Positions 13,895 to 25,403 of a stretch of DNA of 64,000 bases are shown in pieces. Position numbers and translations under genes: made by a program. Below the pieces are notes generated by a model that saw only the letters and a program-made list of their open reading frames with translations, was not told the DNA's origin and did not search any database. The stretch lies in NCBI GenBank assembly GCA_963513935.1, contig OY740767.1:78227360-78291359 (forward strand), in the 5' to 3' direction. Origin of the DNA: Aphrophora alni (lineage: Eukaryota > Arthropoda > Insecta > Hemiptera > Aphrophoridae). The first letter of the stretch is position 1; the number at the start of each line of letters is the position of its first letter.

Positions 13895-14500
13895 TAAAAT
13901 AAAACTTTAACACAATTTCTCATAAATAATACATTTATTAAATCTTAAATCAAACATGTTTCGATGACGGTGTCGCCATCTTCAGTGATGTATAAGCTAC
14001 AATAATAGCACTGCTTTTAATAATCAAAACACTGTTGAGGAACATCTCATCAAAGCCTAACATAAAAATGGCAGTCAGGACATTAAAAACTATATATACA
14101 GTTTTAAATTTGAATGTAACATTCAATATATTGGCGAGACAAAAAGACCTCTAAATATATTAGTGAACACAAAAAGAACACACAATTAGACCTAACGGAT
14201 AAATCAAAAATAGCCAAATGTATGTGGTCCGAAAATCACAAATTTATAATTGAAAGTTAATATGTAAAGCTATTGGACAATCCTATCAGCCAAACTAGTT
14301 TAGAGATAAGGCCATTATGACTACCATTAATAAAAACTGAATTAAAAATCGAAGATAAAAATTCTTCTACTTTAATAAGGGTGAAATTTTGCCATTTAAT
14401 CCACAAATATGAATAATGACACAATCAAGGACATCATGGCTCTTGAAAGAGGGGACAAAACGTTGTTTACCCCAATAAACAGTTAAAACAACTTTTCTTG
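13895..14500 (+). mobile_element. Penelope-like retroelement remnant with GIY-YIG endonuclease piece
   Basis: Plus-strand translation of about 14090-14340 gives FKFECNIQYIGETKRPL, then a stop, then SEHKKNTQL and KSKIAKCMWSENHKF. This is the GIY-YIG endonuclease domain that ends Penelope-like polyproteins: the YIGE core, the following Arg, the EH pair and the late NH are recognisable. After a gap the tail carries GAAAGAGGGGACAAAACG, typical of the sequence after this ORF. Upstream, 13900-13990 holds an inverted piece with CTGAAGATGGCGACACCG on the minus strand, as in Penelope terminal repeats. In-frame stops mean it is dead; the reverse transcriptase is absent. Confidence 0.65.
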
Positions 14501-16427
14501 GCTTCACCCCTTAAAAATTAGTTGCTTGCCCTCCTTAAGTTTTGTAGGTCTGTGTGTTCTGGTTTTATCTGATATAGTTTTTATTTAGTTTTAGCTCTGA
14601 TTGCTTAGACCCAGTTTAAGACTAAAGTTTTTTCTTAGGTTATAGATTTAGTTTTAGTTTCAAACATGGCCCTATGCAATGTTGGTGCTTTTCTCTTTTA
14701 TGCTCTAGGTTTTACACTTGGTAAACAAGAGTTGATTTATACTCTTAAAATGTTGTATATTAGTTTTTATATATACAAATGATGGAAAATGTTTAATGAA
14801 ACAATATTAATAATATATAACAACATAGTTGGCATTATTGTTGAAACAAAGTTGATTTAATAAATATATTATTTGTGAGAAATTGAGTTTTATATTAATA
14901 TTAAAACACCTCACAAGTCGTGCTCAGTATTTATTTGTAATAGTCAGATTGGTGTAATTTTTAACATAAGTCAAACAGGAGATGCTTTGAAAGATTTGGA
15001 GGATTTAGATGTAAGATAGTGAAGAGAAAGATTGTCAATCATAAAGGTCATAACATGGAAATGTATTTTGTTTTCTTTTATAGTCTACAACATAGAAAGT
15101 GTAAAACAATTTTTTTGAAGTACCGGTAATAGACTTAGTTTTCAAAGTGGTGACTAAGCTAGACTATATGTAGTATAAAGTTAAGTATACTTGAGATTAA
15201 TGTTTAAAAGTCTTGAAATGAATGGCACACTATATAACCTCTTTAAATTATTGGATTAATATTGTGGCATGATATCTATTTATCTTTAAGATATTGTTAC
15301 ATTTATCATTTAGTTTTTATGTACTAATTTTTGCTAATGCATGAGTATCTTAAGTTCTCGCTTTTAAGTTATAAAATTATTATTTGGTAAGAAAAACCTA
15401 ATGATTACTTTAAGCAATTATAAGAATAAAATACCCTCAATAAAAACAGTACGCTTCTGCTTATATAAAAATTTGTTATAAATATTATCTATACAATTGA
15501 CTTGTCATCAGCTTATACAATACAAGAAATTATTTAGTTGAAAATTGAGTTTTGTTAAAGTCAACTTAATACTATGAATACAGGTCTGATTTGAAAGGAA
15601 ACTGGAGTTAGTGTTGGGTTAATATTATTTTCAATATTATAGTATAATACAGGAAATTAGCTAAATATTTATATTTTATAAGAAGAGTAAAACAAATTTT
15701 CTTTAAAGAAAGTCAAATTTTTGTCTTTTTTTAATGCTTGCTTATTTTTATCTACTCTTAACTTTAAGAGAAATATATACTATAATGTTGTTACTCTGTT
15801 TTTTGTAGATAACATTTTGTCATTGTCTTAGAACATCTTGCAAAATTGAGAACATTTTATTTCTCACAATAACAATTAAAAGTGAATTATTTAAAATGTT
15901 ATTTGTATTTGTACCTTATTTTGAAATGCCCTAAAACAGGTTAAAAAATTCGTATTTTTCATTCATTTGGAAATCATATTAACGCTATAAAATAAGTTTT
16001 GTATAAATTTAATAGGAGTGTAAGAAAGTAAAATTTACTGCAAGTTTGCAAAGAAGTTATATTTATAATCTTTAATTAAAATTTTATTGTAAGAATTTAT
16101 TGCACAACTTTGAAAATTTCTTAATTTTAATGTACTTGTAATAAACATCTATAATAATATTATACTGTTAATTTTTGTCTAATAAAATAAATTAATTAAA
16201 AACTCACTTATTGTGTCAATATCAATACACATTTTTAAATATGAATAAAACCAGATAAAATTAAAAATATAGTTCAGGTAAAATATATACAAAATTCTCG
16301 GTCAGGGGATTATAATCAGTAGTGTTTGATAATGTATAAGAGAAGAAAAAACGTACATTTACATTTCTGAGGGTTATTTTTTTAAATATCTAGAATTATT
16401 GACAATATTATTTTTTGTTGGTTGCAG
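14501..16427. other. Non-coding stretch upstream of the carrier exon, probably intron
   Basis: No exon-like segment is seen. The 3' part is the intron leading into the SLC25A32-like exon. A pyrimidine-rich run and TTGCAG acceptor lie at its right edge (16410-16427). Confidence 0.6.
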
Positions 16428-16572
16428 GAACGAAGGGGGACGAGGATTTTACAAAGGGTTAATTCCTAATCTGACAAGAGTTGTGCCAGCTACTATGATA
16501 ACTTTCCTTACTTATGAAAATGTTTCGAGATATTTATTAGCTTTTCGACCACCAGATACTAATTCTATGTAG
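16428..16572 (+). CDS. Mitochondrial carrier, SLC25A32-like (folate/FAD transporter), last coding exon
   Basis: After the acceptor TTGTTGGTTGCAG at 16427, the exon enters with one base that completes a split codon (phase 2). It then encodes 47 residues and TAG at 16570-16572. The segment holds [14 protein letters not shown], then [16 protein letters not shown]. That is the matrix-helix Gly-rich element plus the sixth transmembrane helix of an SLC25 carrier third repeat. The RVxPA..xTF..YENV form is closest, from memory, to SLC25A32 (inner-membrane FAD/tetrahydrofolate carrier) rather than ADP/ATP carriers. The PxD/ExxK/R motifs and five other helices belong to earlier exons, which I could not find in 1-16427. 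It is convergent with syndecan on the opposite strand. The family is sure; the exact member is likely but not proven. Confidence 0.85.
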
Positions 16573-16689
16573 CTGAACTAGTAGCTACAACAAAATTTGA
16601 TATAGCTAACCAAAAATTTTCTTTTGTTGTGAATAGCTTTCCCTGTTTTTCACTCCTTTTTTTATTTTACTTTCCTCATAGAACAAAAA

Positions 16690-17840
16690 TATACAGGGTC
16701 ATCTAAAAAGAACGTCAGGCTTAAAAAAAAATTCATCCACAATGGTTTAATATATTGAAATGATCATATAGTTTAAATGTTCAGAAGGATTAACTTTTTT
16801 GTCTGAACCGTAGTAAATTTCATTTATTACTGTCGGACATTTATGGCTCTGCGGACTTCAAAATGGTTGTTGACATCACGTCACATACACTTAATTTTGT
16901 CTGGTCTCACCATCATAATAGCAGCAGTGCATTCAATCATAAATCTTCTCACTGTATACAAGTTTTTTAATATTCCCTCAGTGAAAAAAGTCTTGAAGTA
17001 AGGTTTTTAAGCTTTTAGGAAGCCAAAGTATAGATCCATCTCTACCAAACCAAGCATTTGGAAACTAAGCATTCACTATATCAGATACTAGAACATAAAG
17101 TTCTAGTATATCTAAATCAATTTTTTTTTATAATTGTCTACTCCAGGTAGAAGAAAGGATCTATAACTTTGTCTTGAAGTAATCTGCACCACACATTAAC
17201 ATTTGGTGAATCATGAATATACTCATGAATTATATTTGATTGATCAGATTCCCAAATTCTACAATAATTTTGACTGTTAACACAATGGTTGATATTAAAA
17301 GTGATCTTTAAGATTCGAATCATTATCAATTTCATTTAGCATAGAACTCTCAAAATCAACACATTTAGGGAAATAGTCTGCTTTTATTACTTGTCTCAAT
17401 TGAATTTTATAGTCATGCAGATGTAACACCTCAGAAGGACATATTGAATAATTGGTAACTGTAACTTCAGATTCTGATAAGCATTCAGTTTTTGGAGCTC
17501 TTTATACACGATAAACAAATGTGCTAGACATCCTTGTTAAAATATTTTTTTGCCAAACTGAAGAAGTTTATTTGTTTACTTTTTCAGTTTTACAGAATTG
17601 GTTAACCTATTACTAAATATCTTTATTGTTAGATGTGTATAGTCCAGGATAAGTTTCTCATAAACTATGTTGAACTGACGCAATTGGTTTTAATTCAGTG
17701 TACCAAAGAATTTTTGTTACACAGTCCATATTGTACTGACGCCAGATGGCTGTTGGTAGACCTTGGGCTAATGCACAGCTCATTGCACATGTTGAGGTCA
17801 TGAATATACCATTTCTCATAAGGTGAAAAAATATTCTTTT
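16690..17840 (-). pseudogene. Tc1/mariner (IS630-type) transposase relic 1
   Basis: The left edge reads TACAGGGTCATCTAAAAAGA, which looks like a terminal repeat beside TA. The minus-strand frame 17138-17335 contains CVNSQNYCRIWESDQ and DSPNVNVWCRLLQDKVIDPFF, the block between the first and second catalytic Asp of insect DD34-type transposases. Degenerate text at 16900-17080 corresponds to the later 'LDFFLWGY..VY' region. Frameshifts and stops throughout make it non-functional. It sits just after the carrier stop codon and may be part of that gene's 3' UTR. Confidence 0.7.
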
Positions 17841-20800
17841 CTTTTCATTTTGACATTAAAATCATTCCAATATATTAAACAGTTATAGTATAATCATTTT
17901 TTGATGATTCTATATATTATAATTGTACACTTAGAATTGTTACAAATATATAAGTAAAAATGCTAACAAATAATGAACATATTTTTTTTTGTGATTATAA
18001 GTTGTATAAATGCACAAACTGGTCCTAAACAACATTCCTATTTAATCCTGGTGATAATATTTGTTTGCTGGGGTGGCTTTTTTGCACAGACTACTGCAAT
18101 AAACATTCTTTATATTGTGGTTTTAATTGTTTAAGATGAAAACATACATTCTGATACATTCTAAAAACTGATTTATTTTCCCCTCTCAATTAACACAAAA
18201 AATTCTTTTATTAGCATTGTATACAATTTTGAAACAATTAAATTACTTAAGTTATTTTTAATTATTAGTAAATTTATTAGTATGTTTCTGTTACAGTTCA
18301 ATTTTTGAGAAATTATTATTTATTTGGTTAGGTCTTTTCAGAATAAAATATTTAAATGAATCCACAGTATTATCTGTAGTTGTTTAAAAATGTATATTTT
18401 TCTTTATAACATTGAACACTTAATGTAAAACTGATTTTACATTTGAATAATTAATTAATTTAGCATATCATTAGGGCAATAACATTTCTGTTCCTGGTTC
18501 CAATAGTGAACATGAGAAGGGTTATTTTTAAATATTTCTTTTGGTATTCTTGTTAGTAATAGTGTGTTCTAACTCTATATACTTAATGGGTATATTATAA
18601 TTTTAAAGGAAAAGTGTACATTAAGAATAAAATATATATTTGTTGATTTAAAAAAAATCATTGTATTTGCCTTTTAATAATAAGTTTCTTTCATGTAGGT
18701 AATAATAATCATAAAATATTATGACAAGCAGATAAGCAATCAGCTCAAACTTTCTCACTCACCCATCCCCAAAACTAACCAAAATTAATTGTCTCCAAAA
18801 ATGACAATTTGGTAATTGTCAAACAAAAAATAAAAATGAACCATGGGTGTTGTCTTTGAGGTTCTTTAGGAACTATATTTATTCGAAATAGTTCTAGCCT
18901 ATTTTGAGAAAATTGTAATTTTGTTTTGTTTTCAAACTACAACTACCTATAAATTTTAAATTATAGAAAAAAATATTTTTAAAAGACTCAAGTAATGATC
19001 AGAATATGCTCACATACCAGATTTTATGTTATATTTTAATCTTAGTTTTTCAGAGGTGTTTTACATCTGTTTAAAGTGTCCGAAATAAAAGGAGGGGAAT
19101 TTAAGTTATCCAAAAATCTTAAAAAATTCAGGAAGGTGTAAATTAAAATATAAGATTTGATTTCCTCTATAACTTTTAGAAATAAATGGTGGGAAAACAT
19201 TATTACATAAACATTCTCATTCATTCAGATCCAAAACCAAATAAAAAATAATCATCATTTCAATAGTTCTCAATCGAAAATGAATAATTTTAACGAAATT
19301 GTTAGAGGTGATTTTGAGAAATAAAATATTTTATAACAGCCCATGGCCCATTGTTTGGTTTTTTCAATAACTCGTTAACTGAAATTTATGAAGTGATGGC
19401 GACTAATGCATTTTGTTTGGTTTTTTTAGAGACTATAATTGATTTAAATTGGTATAATCGATTCCAAGAAAATTTTAATTTTGTTTTTTTCTCTTATTAC
19501 CTAACTCCATATTTTTTAGTTATGAACAAAAGTCTCAAGATATGGCAAAAATATTCCTACATAGCAAATTTGATTAAAGTCCATTCACATGTTTGGGCTC
19601 ATAGAGCACTGCACATTTGGCAGATGGATAGATTTCACATGGCAAACCACTTTTTTAGACTGAGGGGATTTCTAAATAGATATACCCCCCAAAACACGAC
19701 ATTGATTTTTGTCCCATCACATAACTTCCTTTATACTATGTATATGTGAGGAAGTAAAAATAGATAGAGCAGAGATGTCCATTTGATCAGGAACAATTGA
19801 ATTCCAAACTTATTCAATGTCTTACAGACCTAAATATGTGGACAGATTTTGATCAAATTAAGCTACTGGGCATATTTATTATTTAAAAAAATTGCAAAAA
19901 TAGAATGAAGACTGTTCTATCAAATTATCTTCCATAAGAAATATATAAGGAAAATTGTAGAAGTCATTTTTGCCTTGTGGTATACAAATATTTTGGATAA
20001 ATGTGACGAATATTTTGTTTTTCTGGATGTTTGTGTAAGAAAGTCTTTACAATATTTATTTATTATTTCAAATATTATAGATCCTACGAGATCCAGCTGC
20101 TTTTCTTTTTTATTTTGCATTCATGCATTCGTAGTTTAAAAAAGTTTTGTAACACATTTTTTGTGGAGATTTTTTTTCAGATATTCTATTTATTATTATT
20201 GTAAAAATATGAAATTTGAAAAATGAGCTTAATTTATTCCAAATTATTTAACTTTTTCAAAAATGAATTAAAGTTTAAAAAAATACAGATTAGATTTTTT
20301 TAAATAAATTTAAACATAAAATGTTTATTAAACTCCCCATATTAACCTTGAGAAAATGCTAAGCCATAAGCTTGAAATTTTATATATAAATGCCCTCAGA
20401 ATGTGGGATTAACCTTCTTTATTTCTTCAATCAGTGGTACTAAATAAGGATATTTGAATACATCTTACATAAATTCCCATTTGGAAAAGGGTGACAGACA
20501 CTATATTTTACCATTTTTACTCCATCGACACAAGGCGAGTGGAGATTCCTTCACATATGTAGAGGTAGAGTCTACTGATGCAAGTGAAGACTTTTTAATA
20601 TATTACATATTTACGAGACCCACTAGAGGCTAGCCAACGTCAAGAAATTAGTGATATACAGAGTTATGAGGTTCAAAAAGAACAAACTTAACCTACTGGG
20701 TGAGACCCTAGATCTATAAATACAATTTAACAATTCCCACAAAACCTAAACAAAATTTTTTGGATATTACATTTAGAGGATCTGCTTGTATTACATTGTA

Positions 20801-20995
20801 TGGTCAGGCTGGGTAAGTACATTTTGGAACCCATTAATTAACTTGTTTAAATGTATCATAACTAGCAACAATATGTTCTGAATTTCCTCTATCGATTTAA
20901 ACTTCAACAGATATTACATTTTTTATAACAGCATCAAATAAAAAATTCATATCACTAATGACTGAGCCAACATAGACTTAGTATGTAAAGAAAAA

Positions 20996-21037
<42 letters not shown>

Positions 21038-22345
21038 TTTAATGATTAGTAAAACAAATAATATGTATCCTTTACGTTTTTGTTTTGTACTACTATCTAT
21101 GCATGTTATCTGCATTTGACCTAATCAGGAAATAACTTTATCAAACAAAAACAAAAAATTGGGATGCTCTTTGATGTTACAATAATTTCCTTATAGAAAA
21201 AACTGTTATGTTATAATTGTAGAGAAAATCCAGGCAATTAGTAATGTACCAAGATTTTTATATATATTTAGCATTTGTTGGTTTAAGAATTGTATTTATT
21301 AATTATTCATGTTTAAAATTTGGTAGTTTCGGGTCAGAAATTTTAATCTTAGCTATAGTTTTATTTTTATTACTGAAAGTTAAGTTATCTATTTTCAATG
21401 TAGAACCTTGATTTGCACAATTCAACAGAAATTAAAGTGTAATATTTATCTTTTTTTTTAAGTCCATCAACACGACTTTGTTTTTTAAGTCTCTATGACA
21501 TGTTTTGAAGCATATACCTCACCTTTACATAGTTATTTCTTTTCATATGTTGTCAACACAATAAAAACACGATAAAAAAATAACATTATGCAATATACGT
21601 GTGGTGAGCACCAAGGTCGGAGGCCAACTGTCAGTCTTACGATTGTCCAAACCTAATCAGCTGCTTATTGGAGAAATCCTTATCTTTAATATTTATGGCT
21701 ATATCGAAAAGTATATTTTTGAGGTACACTTAGCTCAGACATTTTGCAAAAATTTCGGCCTCGGAAGTTGTGGGTAAAAAATAATTTGCTTTATAGATTT
21801 CTTTCAATTTGGATTAATGACCCAAACCATTATGTAATTGCAAGTAAAAGAAAGTTACTGTTTGGGAATAATTTGTAAAAAACCTAAATTAAACTTTACC
21901 ACCATCAGTGAAAACTTGATTCCCTTAGAACTTACTGTTTACTTGTAGCATCAAGTAATGGCGTACAATATCTGTCATACATAATACATATACCGGTAGC
22001 TAACTAGTTTCCAATGATTAGGGTTGGTAAGAATCTGGTGCCGTGTACAATCCGGTTGTAGACTCAGCTTTAGTTCTTCTCTGGCTTCAATTCGTTCCGA
22101 ACGCTAAAGAGTTTTTTCTTGTTTCTGACAAACCAAACACAACGGTGACTACAGAAAGATAACTATGTGTTTAAGAATAAAATGGGTGTACTATATGTCC
22201 GGTTCTTGCTCTTGAAGCAAGATTCCGTATAATGGTCTATATAATTACACTATATAGCGTCAAATGTTCTTTGTAATCCATGGTTAATTTTGTGATTGTA
22301 GCATGAATCAAGTGAGTTTTGGAATCAAGACAGCTCCATCTGAAT
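17841..22345. other. Non-coding stretch between carrier exon and TTAA MITE C
   Basis: No gene is supported. An AATAAA at 18107-18112 could serve the carrier transcript if its 3' UTR spans the mariner relic. The 132-codon frame at 19351-19749 shows no known domain and is discussed under rejected items. Poly(A) plus (TA)n lies at 20990-21034. A slightly GC-richer patch at 21990-22150 has no readable product. Confidence 0.5.
21003..21034. repeat. A-run followed by (TA)n
   Basis: About 14 A then about 32 bases of alternating TA. It could be the tail of an old retroposon, but no body is recognised upstream. Confidence 0.85.
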
Positions 22346-22349
22346 TTAA

Positions 22350-24475
22350 CCCTTTGAGCACCGGAGCAAAAAAATTTTTTTGATTGAAAAATACCAGTGA
22401 GTTGTGTATCTGACTGCTGAGAAATACCGGCCCTTTTTAGACCTTTGCACATAACTTTACATTTTTGCTTATGAAACCTTTATTTTTTAGTCAAACTGAA
22501 TGATTTTTTTTTAATGTGTGTATTTTTATTATTTATCATAATATACAGGGTGAGTCAGACCACCCGTGCAGTACTTATAGCTGTCTTACAAACTTACTTT
22601 AACACTTTTTCATTCTCATTTCCCCCTAATTTGGCTCCACTGAATCCAATGAAATTAATTTCAATTTTGAAAAATGCCCCAAAAGGGCCCTTTTTGGGGG
22701 GTAGGGGTGCTTTTTGAGGAATTTTCAAATGTAAACATGGGTTGTGTGATACATCATTTTAAAGGTCTAATTACCTTGAACATTTTGGCGCAATCAAAAG
22801 TTAATTATCTTTAACCGTATGTACAGGGTGTACCAAAACGTATTGAAATTGGACTTTAAAATAAAATACCGTGTTATCCTAACTACAATACGGAACAGCA
22901 CCAGATTTTTGTCCAAGCTTATTATTGAGCTATTCTTTAAGAAAACGTGTGGTACGGGCATTTTTCACTGGATTTTGAATATTTTAAAAATGCTCAAAAT
23001 TGAAGAATTTAAAAAAGCCTAAAGCTCAAAATTCTTAAATAGCAACTTATAGCAAATGTTATATCAAGTAAAAGGTCTTTTAAAAACAAACATTTTTTGT
23101 ATTTTATTTTTTTATCTATCTCTTACTGTTAAAAAATGGCAGCCAAAAAACTTAATTATGCCAGTTTACAAAATGTAACAAATTACTTTTATTTGAACAA
23201 AAAGGTGTTTATGATTAAATAAACAGTCTCTGATATGTAATAAGACCAAAATTCAACTTGTTTTTATTTTTCAATGTGGCTCAATACTTTGGTAGTAGTT
23301 GTCCATGTTTATCTTTAAAACATTGAAAAATAAAAATAAGTTGAATTTTGTTCTTATTACATAACAGAGACTGTTTATTTAATCATAAACACCTTTTTGT
23401 TCAAATAAAAGTAATTTGTTACATTTTGTAAACTGGCATAATTAAGTTTTTTGGCTGCCATTTTTTAACAGTAAGAGATAGATAAAAAAATAAAATAAAA
23501 AAATGTTTGTTTTTAAAAGACCTTTTACTTGATATAACATTTGCTATAAGTTGCTATTTAAGAATTTTGAGCATTTTTAAAATATTCAAAATCCATTGAA
23601 AAATGCCCGTACCACACTTTTTCTTAAAGAATAGCTCAATAATAAGCTTGGACAAAAATCTGGTGCTGTTCCGTATTGTAGTTAGGATAACACGGTATTT
23701 TATTTTAAAGTCCAATTTCAATACGTTTTGGTACACCCTGTACATACGGTTAAAGATAATTAACTTTTGATTGCGCCAAAATGTTCAAGGTAATTAGACC
23801 TTTAAAATAATGTATCACACAACCCATGTTTACATTTGAAAATTCCTCAAAAAGCAGCCCTACCCCCCAAAAAGGGCCCTTTTGGGGCATTTTTCAAAAT
23901 TGAAATTAATTTCATTGGATTCAGTGGAGCCAAATTAGGGGGAAATGAGAATGAAAAAGTGTTAAAGTAAGTTTGTAAGACAGCTATAAGTACTGCACGG
24001 GTGGTCTGACTCACCCCGTATAATTTATTTGCTCCTAACTAAAGTAAAAATAAAAAAATAAAAAAATCAAATGTACTTAACAAATTTTTTTGTTTTTTAT
24101 TGAAGTTCATTTGTGGAGACTTGCTTCAAATTTTTTTTTTTAATAGTTCACTGAAAACTAAAACTAAAACTACACAGTCACAAAGTTTGAATAAAATCTA
24201 ATGAAAAACACTATGACGCGTATGCGAAACACAACAGCTGATAATTGACAAGGCCTGTTAAATCAATGAAGGAAAGTCGTAGATCATATATTAGTACATA
24301 AAGTGCACATATCGTAATCTACAATTCTTTAGTAACAATTAAAATCCAAGATTGGATAGTTTTGATGAAAAAATATAAATTTAAAATAATAAAAATGGAA
24401 CGTCGTGGAAACCAGACGTTGGTATTTCTAGGCAAATTTTTTGTCGTCCTGATTAGGACGTTGGTACACAAAGGG
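22350..24475. mobile_element. TTAA-flanked MITE C (piggyBac-type), interrupted by a foldback element
   Basis: TTAA at 22346-22349 and 24476-24479 bounds ends reading CCCTTTGAGCACC and, in reverse, CCCTTTGTGTACC. The right end carries a stem-forming repeat at 24445-24460 (CGTCCTGATTAGGACG). Subtracting the 1473-bp foldback and one TATA copy leaves about 649 bp, the same size class as MITEs A, B and D. There is no coding capacity. Confidence 0.75.
22546..24018. mobile_element. Foldback element, 1473 bp, with about 700-bp inverted arms
   Basis: The arms 22546-23276 and 23321-24018 are near-identical reverse complements around a 44-base loop, with TATA directly repeated outside (22542-22545 and 24019-24022). 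The outer ends read CAGGGTGAGTCAGAC and CGGGGTGAGTCAGAC. A second, inner pair of ends, TACAGGGTGTACCAAAACG, lies about 275 bp in on each arm. The left arm has an extra segment of about 30 bp near 23004-23030. Both arms hold the same short open frame starting MYRVYQNVLKLDFK, a by-product of the symmetry rather than a credible gene. The superfamily is unclear. Confidence 0.88.
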
Positions 24476-24699
24476 TTAATGGAATACTTTCACAATTTCT
24501 TAGGTACAGATACAACTGAATCTTATTTTTATATTATTATCCATGGAATTACCTTATAATGTTCAAATAATCTTGAAGCATGTCTCCAATGACTTTCTAC
24601 CTATAACCTTCACAAAAATATTCTTTTTAGAATAATAAGAACACATCATAGAACACAACAAGATCAGCAGATCTTTAATACAAATTCAAAATGTCCAAA

Positions 24700-25312
24700 A
24701 AATACCATGCCCATCCAGTCTAGATGACATCAAAATATTCTCAGGACTAGTAACTTACTATTTCAGATTGTTCTACAATCTCATATCCTCTGAGATACCT
24801 CCTCCGGGTTCTAAGGAAACAAATACATTGGTCGTGGACTCAAGCTACCAATCTGCTGTTCTGAAATTAAAAATTGAACTTTGCAGTGATTGCCTCCTTC
24901 TATTCGACCCAAATATTTTTAAAAGTTTAACTACAGATATCAACTCAATAGGAATTTCTGCCATATTTAGTTATAATATTGAAAGAACAGAAATGCCTAT
25001 AGTCTATGCATCGAGATCATTCACACAGTCTGAAATGAACTATAGCCAACTTGATCAACAAGCATTAGCCATTATATTAGGGGATAACTCATTTTCACAA
25101 TTATATTTCTTTGGCAACAATTTTGTTCTTATTACTAACAACAAACCCTTTTCATGGATACTTCACAATAACAAAGCACTCACACAGATGAAATCAGCTT
25201 GTTTACTACATGCATCATTCCTTGCAGGTTTTAACTATAAGATCAAGAAACAAATTGAATATCAGAATGTCGGTTGTTTATCAAAGAACTTCAAAGTCCA
25301 AGAGTTCAACTG
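24700..25312 (+). pseudogene. Ty3/gypsy pol fragment (end of RT, RNase H)
   Basis: The frame at 24724-25312 gives DDIKIFSGLVTYYFRL, the 'ELKSFLGLVNYYxRF' block that follows gypsy RT. Then come LTTDINSIGISAIFSYN and MPIVYASRSFTQSEMNYSQLDQQALAII, then FVLITNNKPFSWIL: the RNase H region, with D of TTD, E-equivalent changed to Q in LDQQALA, and the TDHKP block mutated to TNNKP. LTRs, integrase and protease are not seen. Loss of acidic residues and internal deletions show an old fragment. Downstream text to about 25560 may be its degraded continuation. Confidence 0.85.
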
Positions 25313-25403
25313 ATGTCATGGAGATGAAGTAAATAAAATATGAGGGATCGAACTTAAGGCAACATGAAATAAGGTCCCCTCGGGATTGCCAAGCCTGTAT
25401 TCA

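Noticed and set aside
19351..19749. 132-codon plus-strand open frame
   Set aside because: No recognisable domain, AT-driven Phe/Asn/Tyr/Ile composition, no neighbouring splice-compatible exons. The region resembles old repeat DNA. Length alone is weak evidence, but a search could still overturn this.
22819..23745. Pair of identical short frames starting MYRVYQNVLKLDF on both strands
   Set aside because: They are the same sequence in the two arms of the foldback element. One includes the element's inner end, so they are not independent evidence of coding.
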